Part shown: positions 10,699 to 20,534 of the stretch, piece after piece | Layout of the letters: the number at the start of each line of letters is the position of its first letter | Numbering within the stretch: position 1 is the first letter of the stretch | Assembly: GCA_039621445.1 (NCBI GenBank) | Contig: CP154954.1 | Location: forward strand, 23,324,954 to 23,388,953 | Source: Euglena gracilis | Lineage: Eukaryota; Euglenida; Euglenophyceae; Euglenales | Length of the DNA stretch: 64,000 nt | Direction: 5' to 3' | Translations under genes and position numbers: made by a program | Notes under the pieces: model-generated | Seen by the model: only the letters and a program-made list of their open reading frames with translations | The model's database searches: none | What the model was told of the DNA's origin: nothing

Positions 10699-11123
10699 TG
10701 TACGTCCAAAGCATTCCCTTTTTCCCTTTTTGGGACTTTCTGAAAAGCCTTTCGCTTTCGCCTTGGTGCGCAGCCTACTTATGGTTGGGAAAAGTCTTTG
10801 GAGTAACAAAAAGTGGTTTTCCCCTTTTGTTCCCAATTCCCCAAAACATAAAGCACAAGACAAAGACTTCAGAAGTTTCTTCTGGAGTCAAGTTCGATTG
10901 TTCTGAGTTTTTTTCCCTCTGACAAAACCAATGGTCAAACTTGGAAGTGATGACAGTGAAGAATACCACCTGTGGGGGAAGGAGGGAAAAGTGCTGACGT
11001 GTCCAGGGGCAGATCCCAGAAGAGTTTGCCACGATCTTACCAACTGTGGTTTCCACAGTGGTGCGACCGTCAGAGAACCCACTCTGCAGATATCCTACAG
11101 AGCCGGGACGTGCCTGGTACACA
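10699..11123 (-). repeat. 3' LTR of element B (425 bp)
   Basis: On the minus strand it runs from TGTGTACCAGGC to GTACA. It shares blocks with the LTR at 28,958-29,366 (GTACGTCCAAAG, GGAGTAACAAA, GAATACCACCTGTG, TTGCCACGATC and CTACAGAGC on the plus strand). A purine tract lies directly upstream on the minus strand, as expected for a 3' LTR. Confidence 0.8.
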
Positions 11124-11134
11124 TCCCCCTCCCA
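11124..11134 (-). other. Polypurine tract of element B
   Basis: On the minus strand GGGAGGGGGA lies directly before TGTGTACC. This is the expected position of the plus-strand primer in a Ty3/gypsy element. Confidence 0.7.
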
Positions 11135-12010
11135 GAGCTACGCCTGATTTCCTTCGTGGACCAGGAATTCCCAGGTCCAGTCAGGATATCTGACGCTTCC
11201 CCGGTGGGGTTCACTGCTACTCCATTCGGTGTCTCTCCTTTCCGCTAAGTGGCATCCTGCCAAATCCCAAAAACGCGCAAAAGGTTAGCCGCGTTTCGCG
11301 GTGACCTATTAGTCGTTTTGGCTTAGGTGGAGTGTGAAAAAGCCCACTGTGGGAAACGGGGCTGGCAGGTTTCCTGACAAAGTGTCCCATCCACCCACTT
11401 TGGGTGTGCCAAAGGAACGCGGGGTTGGTCAAGCGTTTTCGCTGAAAACCTGAGGGGAGAGTTGTGGAAGTTGGGGGGCAGGCTCCTATCCTGGTCATAC
11501 CCGGATAGGGCTCCTAGGCGGTCATATCTGCACTAGAAAACAAAAGCCTACTTACAAAACCGACTGCCGGCGACAGCTTTGCAGGGGTGGGGGGGAAAGT
11601 AGGGGTGAGAGGGGGGCTGGCTTATGCCAGAACGTAATTTTTCCTGTCTGGCAGCCTTAAGCGGCCTTATTGGCCGAAAAGTGACAAGTTGGCCTATTAT
11701 TACGGCGTGTGCGCTGTGTGCTGTGGGTCTCTTAGCGGCTTTCCAGGTTTCCCGGCTGCCAAGGTCTTCACAGCAGTAGCTCCTTCACGACGCAATAAGA
11801 GGCGCTTACCTCTTGCAGACGGTTTCCGTCCGCATGGCCATTGGTAGAGGTTGTGGCGGGGGGGGGGGGGGGGCTCTTGGATGCATCCATCCAGAGCGCA
11901 GAGTGTGTGACACAGACCCAGGTTCATCCCAGGACTGTTTAGCGATTTCCGCTACCAGTGTATAGTGTATGAGTCTCCTGCAGTGTCCAGGCTCCATGAA
12001 GGCGCTTACC
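11135..12010 (-). other. 3' untranslated region of element B
   Basis: This lies between the ORF3-copy stop at 12,011-12,013 and the polypurine tract. The part from 11,620 is duplicated at 13,599-14,025. The short frames here are not conserved between the two copies. Confidence 0.55.
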
Positions 12011-13710
12011 TTACATGCTTTCCAACCGCCAATAATCATGGCGGGAGTCCAGGGGATCTTCCACCAGGACCATCTGGAATTGTGGTGGTGGTGGCCTGTC
12101 CACAAGGCAGGTTTCTGGCAATTCGTAGTCAAAGTCAGGTGCCATCCAGTCCCGAACCCATCCTTCGGGGACTGTGTGCTTGGTTGCACTCGCTCTTTCC
12201 GCGAGGAACCATTGCAGCTTCGCTCAGAATTTCCTGGGTAGAGTGGCTGGCCAGATGAAGTGATTCATCCGTGGTGATTAGCTGACACCTGCGGGCCATT
12301 CCCTGTGCGGAAGTCAATTGGCATGTGATACGCACGTTACGAGCGGACTGTATGGGTTCGTAATACGGCCCCAAGCCAGTCGTTCCAGGTTATCCCGTGG
12401 TTTTTGGGTGGCCATTGTGGCAGGCACCAGCGACCGTTTCGGTCCTGGTTTGTGAACAGGCGGAAAAATATCTTTTCCCTGTCCGCTGTCTCCCAGAGGT
12501 AAGGTAATCTTACCCCTGCTTCCTTAGCGGCGAGACGTATAGCCCCACTGTCGATCTGTCACCCACGGGCCATTCCCGTGTGGCGGTAGTCGTCAAGCTT
12601 GAGGTTGGGGTACTTGAAAAAGTCCTTGTACTTTTTGTGCAAGGTGGAGTACTCATCCAGTGGCTTCTGGGCACTTGGCACGATTGTGCGAACTGCGCCT
12701 TCCGCAGTTTGCCAGAAGGTACCTCGAAGGAAGTTGACGCAGAGTCGTGGTACATTTGTGCCATCTCGCTTGGTGTAGCTAAAACTGTGCTTGTGGGTCC
12801 AACTGTCCACGCACTTGGCGCATACCAAGGCGGCACAGTTGGTGATGTATACATCCTTGTGGAACGATTTCCGCTCCACAGGGTTGCACACACGGCCGAG
12901 GGGTAATCACAACTCAGGTGCACTGTTATACATCTTGTGGCATACGGTGTAAAGCCACACAAAACGGTTTTCTGTCGTTTTGTCGATGAGGAATTCCTCA
13001 CCGAAGTATTGGGCAAAAACACGGGGGGATCTGGAATTGTAGTAATTCCAGGTCACGTTCTGATCAAAGGACCACTTTCGGCCCTGACAGAACAGTGGCT
13101 CAATCCACCGGTTGAAACAATGGTTTGTCCTCAGTTTGTGGTCGATCATCATGTACCTGTTTTTCAGGTAATGAATCTCAGGATCATCCTGACTGACCGC
13201 GTTCCAGTCGATAATGACTTCGTCTTCCGAAGGTGTCTCAGCTGTTGAGGCGCGGGATTTTCCCTGCCCCTTTGGCGAAGGTTTCGGCTGTGAGGTTTTC
13301 CCATAGCCGGATGATGTGACGTGCGTGAATCCTTGTCCCGAGGTTGATCCCCGAGAAGAGGATGCAGCACTCTGGCCGCCAGCAACACCACCGCCTTTCG
13401 GTGGGGGCTGATCACCAGATTTCGGTGTGGGCTTGCAAGGGGCGGCGCCCGCCTTTGTTTTTGCCGGGGATTTCGGACTTCCGGTTTCCGGAGTATCTGA
13501 GGGCCGCCGTTCGGCGTCGCGCTTGATCGCCCAGGTGCGTGGTGACGCTTGGGACGGGGGTCCTCTCCCCGACGCCGAGCGTCGTTGACCTTCAGCAGAG
13601 CTTAGGCCAGAACATAATTTTTGCTGTCTGGCAGCCATAAGCGGCCTTAGGGCCGAAAAGTGACAAGTTGGCCTATTATTACGGCGTGCGCGCTGTGTGC
13701 TGTGCGTCAC
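12011..13710 (-). pseudogene. Duplicated C-terminal part of ORF3 (unit 1)
   Basis: Open segments in different frames match the end of ORF3 in unit 2. 12,907-13,710 carries the Pro/Ser/Gly-rich linker and the conserved stretch RWIEPLFCQGRKWSFDQNV, ending in a CxxCHKMYNS motif. 12,559-12,891 carries CAALVCAKCVDSW and FKYPNLKLDDYRHTGMAR. The final segment has VDRPPPQFQMVLVEDPL and ends in RLESM before a TAA at 12,011-12,013. The same stop position exists in unit 2, so this is taken as the true end of ORF3. The segment is separated from the rest of ORF3 by the duplication and would not be read as its continuation. Function unknown. Confidence 0.6.
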
Positions 13711-14025
13711 TTAGCGGCTTGCCAGGTTTCCCGGCTGCCAATGTCTTCACAGCAGTAGCTCCTTCACGACGCAATCAGAGGCGATTACCTCTTGCAGACG
13801 GTTTCCGTCCGCATGGCCTTGGGAAGGGGGGTGGCTTGGGGCGGGGGGGGGGGGGCTCTTGGATGCTTCCATCCAGAGCGTGGTACACAGACCCAGGTTC
13901 ATCCCAGGGCTGTTTAGCGATTTCCGCTACCAGTGTATATATATATATATATATATACAGTATATGGATGTCCAGACTCCATGAAGGCACTTTCCTTGTA
14001 TGAGCCTGGTTATGCCGTTTCGGCA

Positions 14026-14901
14026 TTACATCCGTCCCAGACGCCAATAATCATGGCGGGAGGCCAAGGGATCTTCCACAAGGACCATCTGGAACTGTAG
14101 TGGTGGTGGCCTATCTACGAGCCAGGTTTCTGGCGATTCGCATTCGAAGTCAGGTACCACCCTGTCCCGAACTCATCCTTCGGGGACTGTGTGTTTGGTT
14201 GCAGAACCTTTGCAGCTTCTCCCATAATTTCCTGGGCAGAGTGGCTGGCCAGATGAAGTGATTCATCCGTGGGTACTTGGCTGACACCTGCGGGGCATTC
14301 CCCGGGTGGAAGTCAATTGGCATGTGATACGCACATTCGGCGCGGACTGTATGGGGTCGTAATACGGCCCCACAGCCAGTCTTTGCAGGTCATCCCGTGG
14401 TCTTCGGGTGGCCATTGTGGCAGGCACCAGCGACCGTTTCGGTCCTGGGTTGTGAACAGGAGGAAAAAATCTTTTCCCTATCCGCTGTCTCCCAGAGCTA
14501 AGGTAATCTTACCCCTGCCTCCTCCGCAGCGAGGCGTATAGCACCACTGTCGATCAGCCACACACGGGCCATTCCTGTGTGGCGGTAGTCGTCAAGCTTG
14601 AGGTTGGAGTACTTGAAAAAATCCTTGTAATTTTTGTGCAAGGTGGATTTTTCCTCCAGTGGCTTCTGGTCACTTGGCACGATTGTGCGAACTGCGCCTT
14701 CCGCAGTTTGCCAGAAGGTACCTCGAAGGCAATTGACGCAGAGTATCTGTACATTCATACCGTCTCACTCGGTGTAGCTAAAATAGTGTTTGTGGGTCCA
14801 ACTGTCCACGCACTTGGCGCATACCAAGGCGGCACAGTTGGGGATGTATACATCCTATGGAACGATTTCCGATCCACAGGGTTGCACACATGCACGAGGG
14901 G
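14026..14901 (-). pseudogene. ORF3 C-terminal end in unit 2
   Basis: Downstream of 14,902 the ORF3 reading frame continues in shifted segments. The clearest open piece is 14,498-14,758, with CVNCLRGTFWQTAEGA, LKLDDYRHTGMAR and IDSGAIRLAAEEAGVRLP. The last segment has VDRPPP followed by QFQMVLVEDPL and ends in RLGRM at a TAA (14,026-14,028). The match to unit 1 in protein sequence but not in frame shows that frameshifts accumulated after a functional coding past. Cys pairs (CTVC, then CAKC in unit 1) could form a zinc site. No family recognised. Confidence 0.55.
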
Positions 14902-16095
14902 TCATCCCAGGTCAGGTGCACTGTTATACATCTTGTGGCATACAGTGCAAAGCCACACAAAACGGTTTTCCGTTGTTTTGTCGATGAGGAGTTCCTCACC
15001 GAAGTATTGGGCCAAAACACGGGGGGATCTGGAATTGTAATAATTCCAGGTCACGTTCTGATCAAAGGACCATTTTCGGCCCTGACAGAACAGTGGCTCA
15101 ATCCACCGGTTGAGGCATTGCTGTGTTCTCAGTTTGTGGTCGATGATCATGTCCCTGTTTTTCAGGTCATGAATCTCAGGATCATCCTGATTGACCGCGT
15201 TCCATTGGATGATAACTTCGTCTTCCGAAGGTGTCTCGGCTGTTGAGGCGCGGGATTTTCCCTGCCCCTTTGACGTAGGTTTCGGCTGTGAGGTTTTCCC
15301 ATAGCCGGATGATGCGACGTGCGTGAATCCTTGTCCCGAGGTTGATCCTCGAGAAGAGGATGCAGCACTCTGGCCGCCAGCACCACCACCGCCTTTCGGT
15401 GGGGGCTGATCACCAGATTTCTGTGCGGGCTTACAAGGTGCGGTGCCGGGCTTTGATTTTGCCGTGGCCTTCGGACTTCCGGTTTCCGGAGCATCCGAGG
15501 GCCGCCGATCGGCGTCGCGCTTGCTTGCCCAGGTGTGTGGTGACGCTTGGGACGGGGGTCTTCTCCCTGACGCCGAGCGTCGTTGGCCTTCAGCAGGGGT
15601 TTCCCGAGCCGAGGGTCGTCCTACGCGTTCCTTCGCGGCTTCCGTGGGTTTCCCAGGGGTAGCCGTGGGGGATGGTGTAGGTGTAGGCTTGGCCTGCGCA
15701 CTTCGCGCTGGTTGCGTCTGTGGTTGGGGCATGGACGTCTGCTCAGCCTGTTTTTCAGGCGCCGGTGTCCGTGTACCCGGGTGATTTGGTGCAGTGGCTG
15801 TGTATGTGCGCTGTGGTGCGGGTTCATCCAGTGCCTCGGCTGGCGCTACCGATGTTGATACAGGTTCATCCCGTACTGGCACGGTTGTTGTTGTCTCCAC
15901 TGCGATTGCTGTCTGTTCGCCGTCCGTCTGTGTCGCTTCCGACACCGGTGGTGGCGCCGCCGCTGGGGGAGGTTCATCCTCCACCATGGCTGTTGTGTCA
16001 TGTGTGTCTTCCGTCGGCTGGGCAGCTTCCGCCGCAGCCGTGTAAGAACTGGCCGCAGTGCCACGTGGAGTGACAACTGAGATCAGTGATCGCAA
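14902..16095 (-). CDS. ORF3 segment: Pro/Thr-rich linker and Cys-containing domain
   Basis: This open segment of about 397 codons belongs to the long third frame of element B. The first 250 residues are low-complexity (Pro, Ala, Thr, Ser, Gly) and probably disordered. The last 130 are globular in composition, with RWIEPLFCQGRKWSFDQNV, LAQYFGEELLIDKTTENRF and a CTVCHKMYNS motif. The start is not a true initiation site. Comparison with the fragment at 29,600 shows that one base is missing at about 16,107, and restoring the frame fuses this segment to the upstream one. Role unknown. It lies where an envelope gene would sit in a retrovirus, but no envelope features are seen in this part. Confidence 0.6.
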   Translation of the reverse strand: MRSLISVVTPRGTAASSYTAAAEAAQPTEDTHDTTAMVEDEPPPAAAPPPVSEATQTDGEQTAIAVETTTTVPVRDEPVSTSVAPAEALDEPAPQRTYTATAPNHPGTRTPAPEKQAEQTSMPQPQTQPARSAQAKPTPTPSPTATPGKPTEAAKERVGRPSARETPAEGQRRSASGRRPPSQASPHTWASKRDADRRPSDAPETGSPKATAKSKPGTAPCKPAQKSGDQPPPKGGGGAGGQSAASSSRGSTSGQGFTHVASSGYGKTSQPKPTSKGQGKSRASTAETPSEDEVIIQWNAVNQDDPEIHDLKNRDMIIDHKLRTQQCLNRWIEPLFCQGRKWSFDQNVTWNYYNSRSPRVLAQYFGEELLIDKTTENRFVWLCTVCHKMYNSAPDLG

Positions 16096-17462
16096 ACCAC
16101 CGAGTACCGTCCGCCCAGCGAGGTGCGCCGTTCAGGTTCTTCACCTGAAGTGGGCTCCTCCGCTGGCTCCGCTGTCGACGGTATTTCCCCGGAAACAGGG
16201 AGCTTGAGGCGTAATACCTCAGGCGTGTGGGGTACCGTCTCTGGCGGGTTTTCCCGCGGAGGTGTCGGCACACCTGTCGTACTCAGTGAGTTGGGTGAGG
16301 TTTGGACAGGTGTCATTTCACCTGCCGGTGATCCTGGGCGCTGGGCCGTTTCTGCCACAGTGTCCAGCATCACGACAGATGGGCTACGGGTTTCCCGTTC
16401 CGGGGGTTCCGCTGGCTGAGGTTCATCTTCGGCCATGGGGACCTCATCTTCCTCCTCCTCCGCTTCCGGACGGGAGTCCTCTGTGTGGAGTTGTGCTGCA
16501 GTACGCGGGTCTTTTCCGCTTCTGTAGCACCCTTGTGCATCTGACAGGCGGTAAAAGCTTATACTTTCACTCCTATCAGAGTTGGGGTATGGGGGCGGCC
16601 ACGACGCTCTCACCCAGCTTCCGGGTGGAGGTTGCGGCTCGTCCTCGTTGATCAGGCAGAGGTCTTCCCACTGCGATCGAAGGTTCCATCCCATACTCTG
16701 CTCTCCTGTGTCTTCCAAGAAAGCGGGCAATGGGACCGCATACCGAGTGTGGCTTACCTCGCGTGCTGCGAAGAAAGGTTCGAACTCCTTCCAGTCGAGG
16801 GTATCCCCGAACTGGGTGTCCAGGTGATCCCGCAGGCCGATTTCTGCCTGCTCCCATTCCGGCCGCAGGTTCATCCTGCGTCGGTCTGGGTCATGAGGTC
16901 TGGCGTCCACCTCGGTGTATCCCCGAGGTAACCACTTCCTGTGGATATCCACATCAGTGGTTATCTGTTCCAGGAAATAAATGTAGACTTCCAGGACGTA
17001 GGTAATCCACGCCCTGTGCCAGTACTGTTGTAGCAGAAATATTTTCTGCCGGTGCTGTTTCAGCACCTTTCGATCTTGTGTCCCGATCTGGGGATTCCGG
17101 CACTGATGCAGGATGAATCTCCTGGTCGGCTGACTGCCGGCACTTTCGGCAGTCGGAGGCGGTTTTCCGCGTTCTCCGAAACACCAGAAGTCAGCAATAT
17201 GAAATTCCTTGTAAAGCTGGCATTCCAGTTTGTACCGCTGGGGGTACGCGAGGTCGACGTCCAGCACCTTGAACAGCGTGCCATACATGCTGTCCAAGTA
17301 TACTTGGAGGTTGCGCGTGCACATTACCGCAGCCTGCGCCTGGAGTTTCTCCAGCAGGGGGTAATATTTCCACTGGATTCCCAGTGCTCCGACGGAATAC
17401 ATGTGGTTGAAGATTTCCTTCAACTGTGCTACGAACGTTTCGTCGTCAGGAAATGCTCCCAA
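16083..17462 (-). CDS. ORF3 segment: central globular domain
   Basis: An open segment of about 459 codons. Residues 1-220 look globular and helix-rich, with many aromatic residues (MYSVGALGIQWKYYPLLEKL, LLQQYWHRAWITYVLEVYI, DIHRKWLPRGYTEVDARPHD). The rest is acidic and proline-rich (AEEEEDEVPMAEDEPQ). It overlaps the upstream segment by 17 bases in another frame, so the junction at about 17,455 is probably a frameshift. A homologous copy of this part survives at 29,728-30,640. Conservation between two diverged copies indicates past selection on the protein. No recognised family or catalytic motif. Confidence 0.6.
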   Translation of the reverse strand: MGAFPDDETFVAQLKEIFNHMYSVGALGIQWKYYPLLEKLQAQAAVMCTRNLQVYLDSMYGTLFKVLDVDLAYPQRYKLECQLYKEFHIADFWCFGERGKPPPTAESAGSQPTRRFILHQCRNPQIGTQDRKVLKQHRQKIFLLQQYWHRAWITYVLEVYIYFLEQITTDVDIHRKWLPRGYTEVDARPHDPDRRRMNLRPEWEQAEIGLRDHLDTQFGDTLDWKEFEPFFAAREVSHTRYAVPLPAFLEDTGEQSMGWNLRSQWEDLCLINEDEPQPPPGSWVRASWPPPYPNSDRSESISFYRLSDAQGCYRSGKDPRTAAQLHTEDSRPEAEEEEDEVPMAEDEPQPAEPPERETRSPSVVMLDTVAETAQRPGSPAGEMTPVQTSPNSLSTTGVPTPPRENPPETVPHTPEVLRLKLPVSGEIPSTAEPAEEPTSGEEPERRTSLGGRYSVVCDH

Positions 17463-18954
17463 ACAGTCGGCATACGTATGACCGTTTCGTCGGTAAAGAT
17501 GCCGAAGTCAGCTCCCAGAAACCGGACATCCGGTCCAGGACAATTTCATCCGAATGAGGATATCCCTCAAACACATAAAGTTCGGAACTGTAAAAAAAAC
17601 GTTTGCAGTGATCGTACATACGATTCTGCACCACTTCGAGCACCGCATCCGGTGGTCGGTGGATCACGTTGCTTGCGTGTGTAAACTGCCGGAGATCTTC
17701 GTCGATTTTCGGCCAGATCTCCTGCAGGTAGGTGAATACTACAGTAACGTCATCGTCCTTCTTTTTCGAAGGTTCGGCGGCTTTTCCGCCCTTGCCTGCT
17801 GGGGGTCCGGCAGATTTTCCGCCTTTGCCTGGAGTTGGCCAAGCGGCTTTTCCGCCTTTGCCAGGTGGGGCTTTCCCACCTTTCTCCTGGCCTTTTCCTT
17901 TCCCCTTACCCTTGCCTTTACCCTTCCCCTTACCTTTTGTGTTCGACAGCCATTCGAACGTTGCCCAGTAACCCCAGTATTCTGGGTCTTCTGGTGTAAA
18001 CACAGGGTAATTCACGGATTCCGTGCTTGGCGTTCGAGCAAATTCTTGCTCAGCGTCACCACGATTCGAGTAAACCGGTGCGACTGGGGACGGTCGGGTT
18101 TCCCGACGTGCTCGTTCTGCCGTCACGTCTGGCGCTGGCGGAGCTTCCTCCTCAGCGTCGACGTGCATCGCCGCGGGCGGATTTTCCGACCTCGCCGAGC
18201 GGCGCTGTGGCTGCGGCGTCAGATTTTCCGGGCCGCGGTCACGCTTGCCGGCGGCAGAGCTGGTGGGTCGTGCTGATGGCGCTTCCGCCACAGCAACGTC
18301 CTGCTGTCGCGCTGGTTGACTTGATCGTGATGGAGCTGGGACTCCTGTGAGAGCCGACACAGCAGCGTCATACTGCTGGCGCTCTTCCCGTGTCATTTCC
18401 GCCCGGGCAGGGTATCCCTGGCCAGCGGAAACAAGGGGACGACGTGCTATTTGTCGTTGGATTGTCAAAGCATATTCATACTGTTGACGCTCCTCCTCAG
18501 TCTCGAACGGCCGGCCAGTCCACGGGTTAACGGGTTCATCCCGTGCCGGGGGAACTGGTGCCGCACGAGGCGCTGCCGCGGCTTCCCGCGGACGAGCGCT
18601 TCGGGCAGAGTCAGACGTCAGAGGAGGGTTTCCCTCCACAGGACGTCGCGGGATAGGGTCAGGTATGGTTGGGTGGGGTTGAGGTGGATGCACGTACTGA
18701 TCCCGTGGCATTGGCGCCTCCTGGTGGTAATCCCCAGAGAGGGTGTACTGAGACACAGGCTCCTGCACAGGATGATCCCGCCGGGGCATGCGCTCAGGGG
18801 ATCGAAAAATACTTTCTTTCACACGTGGGTGTCCACTCCGGACAGGTGCTTCCATTGTCTCTTCCTCGGGTAATCCGGGGGAGTGAGCACAAAAATGTGC
18901 AGTGTAAGTGCCAACTGGTGGTACCTGCCGTGCGACCTGTGGCGGGACTTCCAC
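17446..18954 (-). CDS. ORF3 segment: Arg/Pro-rich region with Gly-Lys repeats
   Basis: An open segment of about 502 codons. It opens with a Pro/Arg-rich region, then runs of REERQQYDAA and similar, then a Gly-Lys repeat (KGKGKGKGKGKGK) followed by four GKGGKA(A/S) units. It ends in a globular tail with FTYLQEIWPKIDEDLRQF and ELYVFEGYPHSDEIVL. The basic Gly-Lys region suggests nucleic-acid binding, an inference from composition. A similar Gly-Lys repeat occurs in the Gag and ORF3 of family C. The first residues come from a frame probably joined by frameshifts to the segment at 18,794-19,564. Confidence 0.6.
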   Translation of the reverse strand: MEVPPQVARQVPPVGTYTAHFCAHSPGLPEEETMEAPVRSGHPRVKESIFRSPERMPRRDHPVQEPVSQYTLSGDYHQEAPMPRDQYVHPPQPHPTIPDPIPRRPVEGNPPLTSDSARSARPREAAAAPRAAPVPPARDEPVNPWTGRPFETEEERQQYEYALTIQRQIARRPLVSAGQGYPARAEMTREERQQYDAAVSALTGVPAPSRSSQPARQQDVAVAEAPSARPTSSAAGKRDRGPENLTPQPQRRSARSENPPAAMHVDAEEEAPPAPDVTAERARRETRPSPVAPVYSNRGDAEQEFARTPSTESVNYPVFTPEDPEYWGYWATFEWLSNTKGKGKGKGKGKGKGKGQEKGGKAPPGKGGKAAWPTPGKGGKSAGPPAGKGGKAAEPSKKKDDDVTVVFTYLQEIWPKIDEDLRQFTHASNVIHRPPDAVLEVVQNRMYDHCKRFFYSSELYVFEGYPHSDEIVLDRMSGFWELTSASLPTKRSYVCRLFGSIS

Positions 18955-19564
18955 AGGTCACACATGGTAATGTCCGCCGCGAATCCTGAGCGTCCGGGTC
19001 GGTGTAATACACCAGACCTGTCATCGTCACCTGGGTGCACATACACCACCGGGCCGGAGGGGTATTCGCGATGGTCAAAATTTTACGCCAGTGGTCATCC
19101 CACAATGCCTGGGTGAGTTGGTCTGGTGCCGGGTTTGCGCTCATACGCATAACCCGGCTCATCGTCTCCGCCGTGCGGTGGATCATCACACCCGCATACG
19201 GTGGGAGGCGACGAGAGCCTGATGGCTGAGATGGCCGCGCTTCCGCGGACATCTGGGTCATCCTGCTACTGCTGCTGGCTTCAGGGTTTCCCTGAGCTGC
19301 AGTCCGTGCAGGTGGCTGTGTACCGTATCGGTACGCATACTGGTCAGGTTTAGGGTGAGTGGTGGGGTGGTAAGGCGGTCCTCCGCCTGGCTGCCTTCCA
19401 CCGGGCAACATGATACCGCCCGGTGTCGGTACGGTGGGATGGTTGTGTGGTCGGTTGTGTTGGTAATGGTAACCGCTTGAGTATGATTTGCTAAAAAGTC
19501 TGCGGAAGGAAAGAATGATAACAATCAATGATAAAAGGAAGAGAAAACAACATGGGTTTCCCAT
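18794..19564 (-). CDS. Start of ORF3 with N-terminal membrane-like segment
   Basis: The ATG at 19,564 lies 8 bases after the pol stop. The protein begins MGNPCC, then a strongly hydrophobic run (FLFLLSLIVIILSF) and basic RRLFS. This looks like a membrane anchor, and MG with CC could be myristoylation and palmitoylation sites (inference). A Pro/Gly/His-rich linker follows, then PPYAGVMIHRTAETMSRVMR and LTQALWDDHWRKILTIANT. The last 80 codons appear out of frame. The better continuation (ITMCDLWKSRHRSHGRYHQL) lies in the frame of 18,819-19,049. Position after the chromodomain, on the same strand, is that of an env-like gene, but no signal-peptide cleavage site, fusion peptide or C-terminal anchor is evident. 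Confidence 0.6.
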   Translation of the reverse strand: MGNPCCFLFLLSLIVIILSFRRLFSKSYSSGYHYQHNRPHNHPTVPTPGGIMLPGGRQPGGGPPYHPTTHPKPDQYAYRYGTQPPARTAAQGNPEASSSSRMTQMSAEARPSQPSGSRRLPPYAGVMIHRTAETMSRVMRMSANPAPDQLTQALWDDHWRKILTIANTPPARWCMCTQVTMTGLVYYTDPDAQDSRRTLPCVTCGSPATGRTAGTTSWHLHCTFLCSLPRITRGRDNGSTCPEWTPTCERKYFSIP

Positions 19565-19572
19565 GCGTTCTC

Positions 19573-19780
19573 AAAAACGTGTCATGGAAACATCAATGTT
19601 ATGCTTCTTGTTCCACAGCTTCCAATATTGCTAGATATACCCAACAAAACTGGTTGCTGGCTCCCAAGTGTCCTCCTCGGGCCCATACCCTTTCCAGCGG
19701 ACCTTCCAAAGGTGCATACCTTTGTCGATTTTGTGATCGATGATTTTATCGACTACAAAGTCGTCCGTCTCAGGTAATCT
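19573..19780 (-). pseudogene. Chromodomain at the end of element B Pol
   Basis: Translation on the minus strand gives FVVDKIIDHKID, then HLWKVRWKGYGPEEDTWEP and ATSFVGYI, followed by an in-frame TAG and then QYWKLWNKK, ending at TGA. The aromatic and W-E-P pattern is that of the C-terminal chromodomain of chromovirus integrases, which directs integration to marked chromatin. The TAG is probably a decay mutation. Confidence 0.8.
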
Positions 19781-19828
19781 GGAACGGGGTTTGAAGTGCG
19801 AACACGGGATGGGTTTCCCATCCGGTGG

Positions 19829-20534
19829 CTACAGGTATGGTTTGAAGTCGTCCATATGAACGTCCTCAACACCATTCGGTAATGCAACCTTGTAACGCCC
19901 GCTGGTACCTAGTCTTTCCAGGATTTCACAGGGGCCGAGACAGAGGGGGTCCAGCTTGGAACACTGCATGCGAGTGCGGCTATTCCGCACCCACACGCGG
20001 TCACCGGGACTAAACACAGGTGACTTGAAATTCTGCAAAAAAGATTTCCGTTTGGTTGCATGAATATCAGTCACGCGCTTCTTGACTGCAGAACGTAGAT
20101 TTTCTACTTCCGCAAACCAGGTCTCGCAACTGACACTCGTTCGGGCGGGTCTCTCCGAAGGGACATCCCCTATTGCCGGAGGGTCCCGTACGAAAATTAA
20201 TTTATAGGGGGAGTAAGGCAAAACCAACCCTGGTAGGGTATTGATATAAAACAAAGACCATGGTAGAACTGATATCCAGTTGCTGCGCGAGTCAGCCAGT
20301 GAAAGGCGAAGCATATTCACGACGGATTTCACGGCTGCCTCGGCTCTACCATTGCCTTTGGGTCAGTATACAATGGAAAAATGTTGCTCGATTCCGAGTA
20401 AACCGCGCAAAGTGGTGAAAAAACTTGAAGAAATCAAATGGTCTTGATCACTCACGATTTCATTCCGTAAACCCATTAAGCAAATAGATTTCTCCAAAAA
20501 TATAGTTGCCAAACTTTGGGCAGTCAACCCTAAC
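19829..20534 (-). pseudogene. Integrase core end and C-terminal domain, element B
   Basis: The stretch 20,333-20,534 gives LMGLRNEIVSDQDHLI, with the second catalytic Asp, and then FSIVY, a TGA stop and PKGNGRAEA, with the catalytic Glu. The open segment 19,829-20,332 continues with KSVVNMLRLSLADSRSNW, the SPGDRVWVRN motif, a GPY/F-like LGPCEILERLGTSGRYKV and ends HMDDFKPYL. It is interrupted by the stop and therefore inactive. It joins 20,535-21,212 upstream and the chromodomain downstream. Confidence 0.75.

Larger units (their letters stand above)
11620..15596. repeat. Tandem duplication of about 1.98 kb (two units)
   Basis: Unit 1 (11,620-13,598) and unit 2 (13,599-15,596) align throughout in the same orientation. 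CCAGAAC lies at 11,627 and 13,607, and GTCGTTGACC/GTCGTTGGCC at 13,581 and 15,579. Each unit holds the C-terminal half of ORF3 plus the start of the 3' UTR. The units differ at many positions, including a (TA)n microsatellite at about 13,936-13,960 found only in unit 2. The duplication is therefore not recent. Confidence 0.88.

Noticed and set aside
14902-19564. ORF3 as a retroviral envelope gene
   Set aside because: Only the position and one N-terminal hydrophobic segment fit. No cleavage site, fusion peptide, C-terminal anchor or glycosylation-rich ectodomain was seen.
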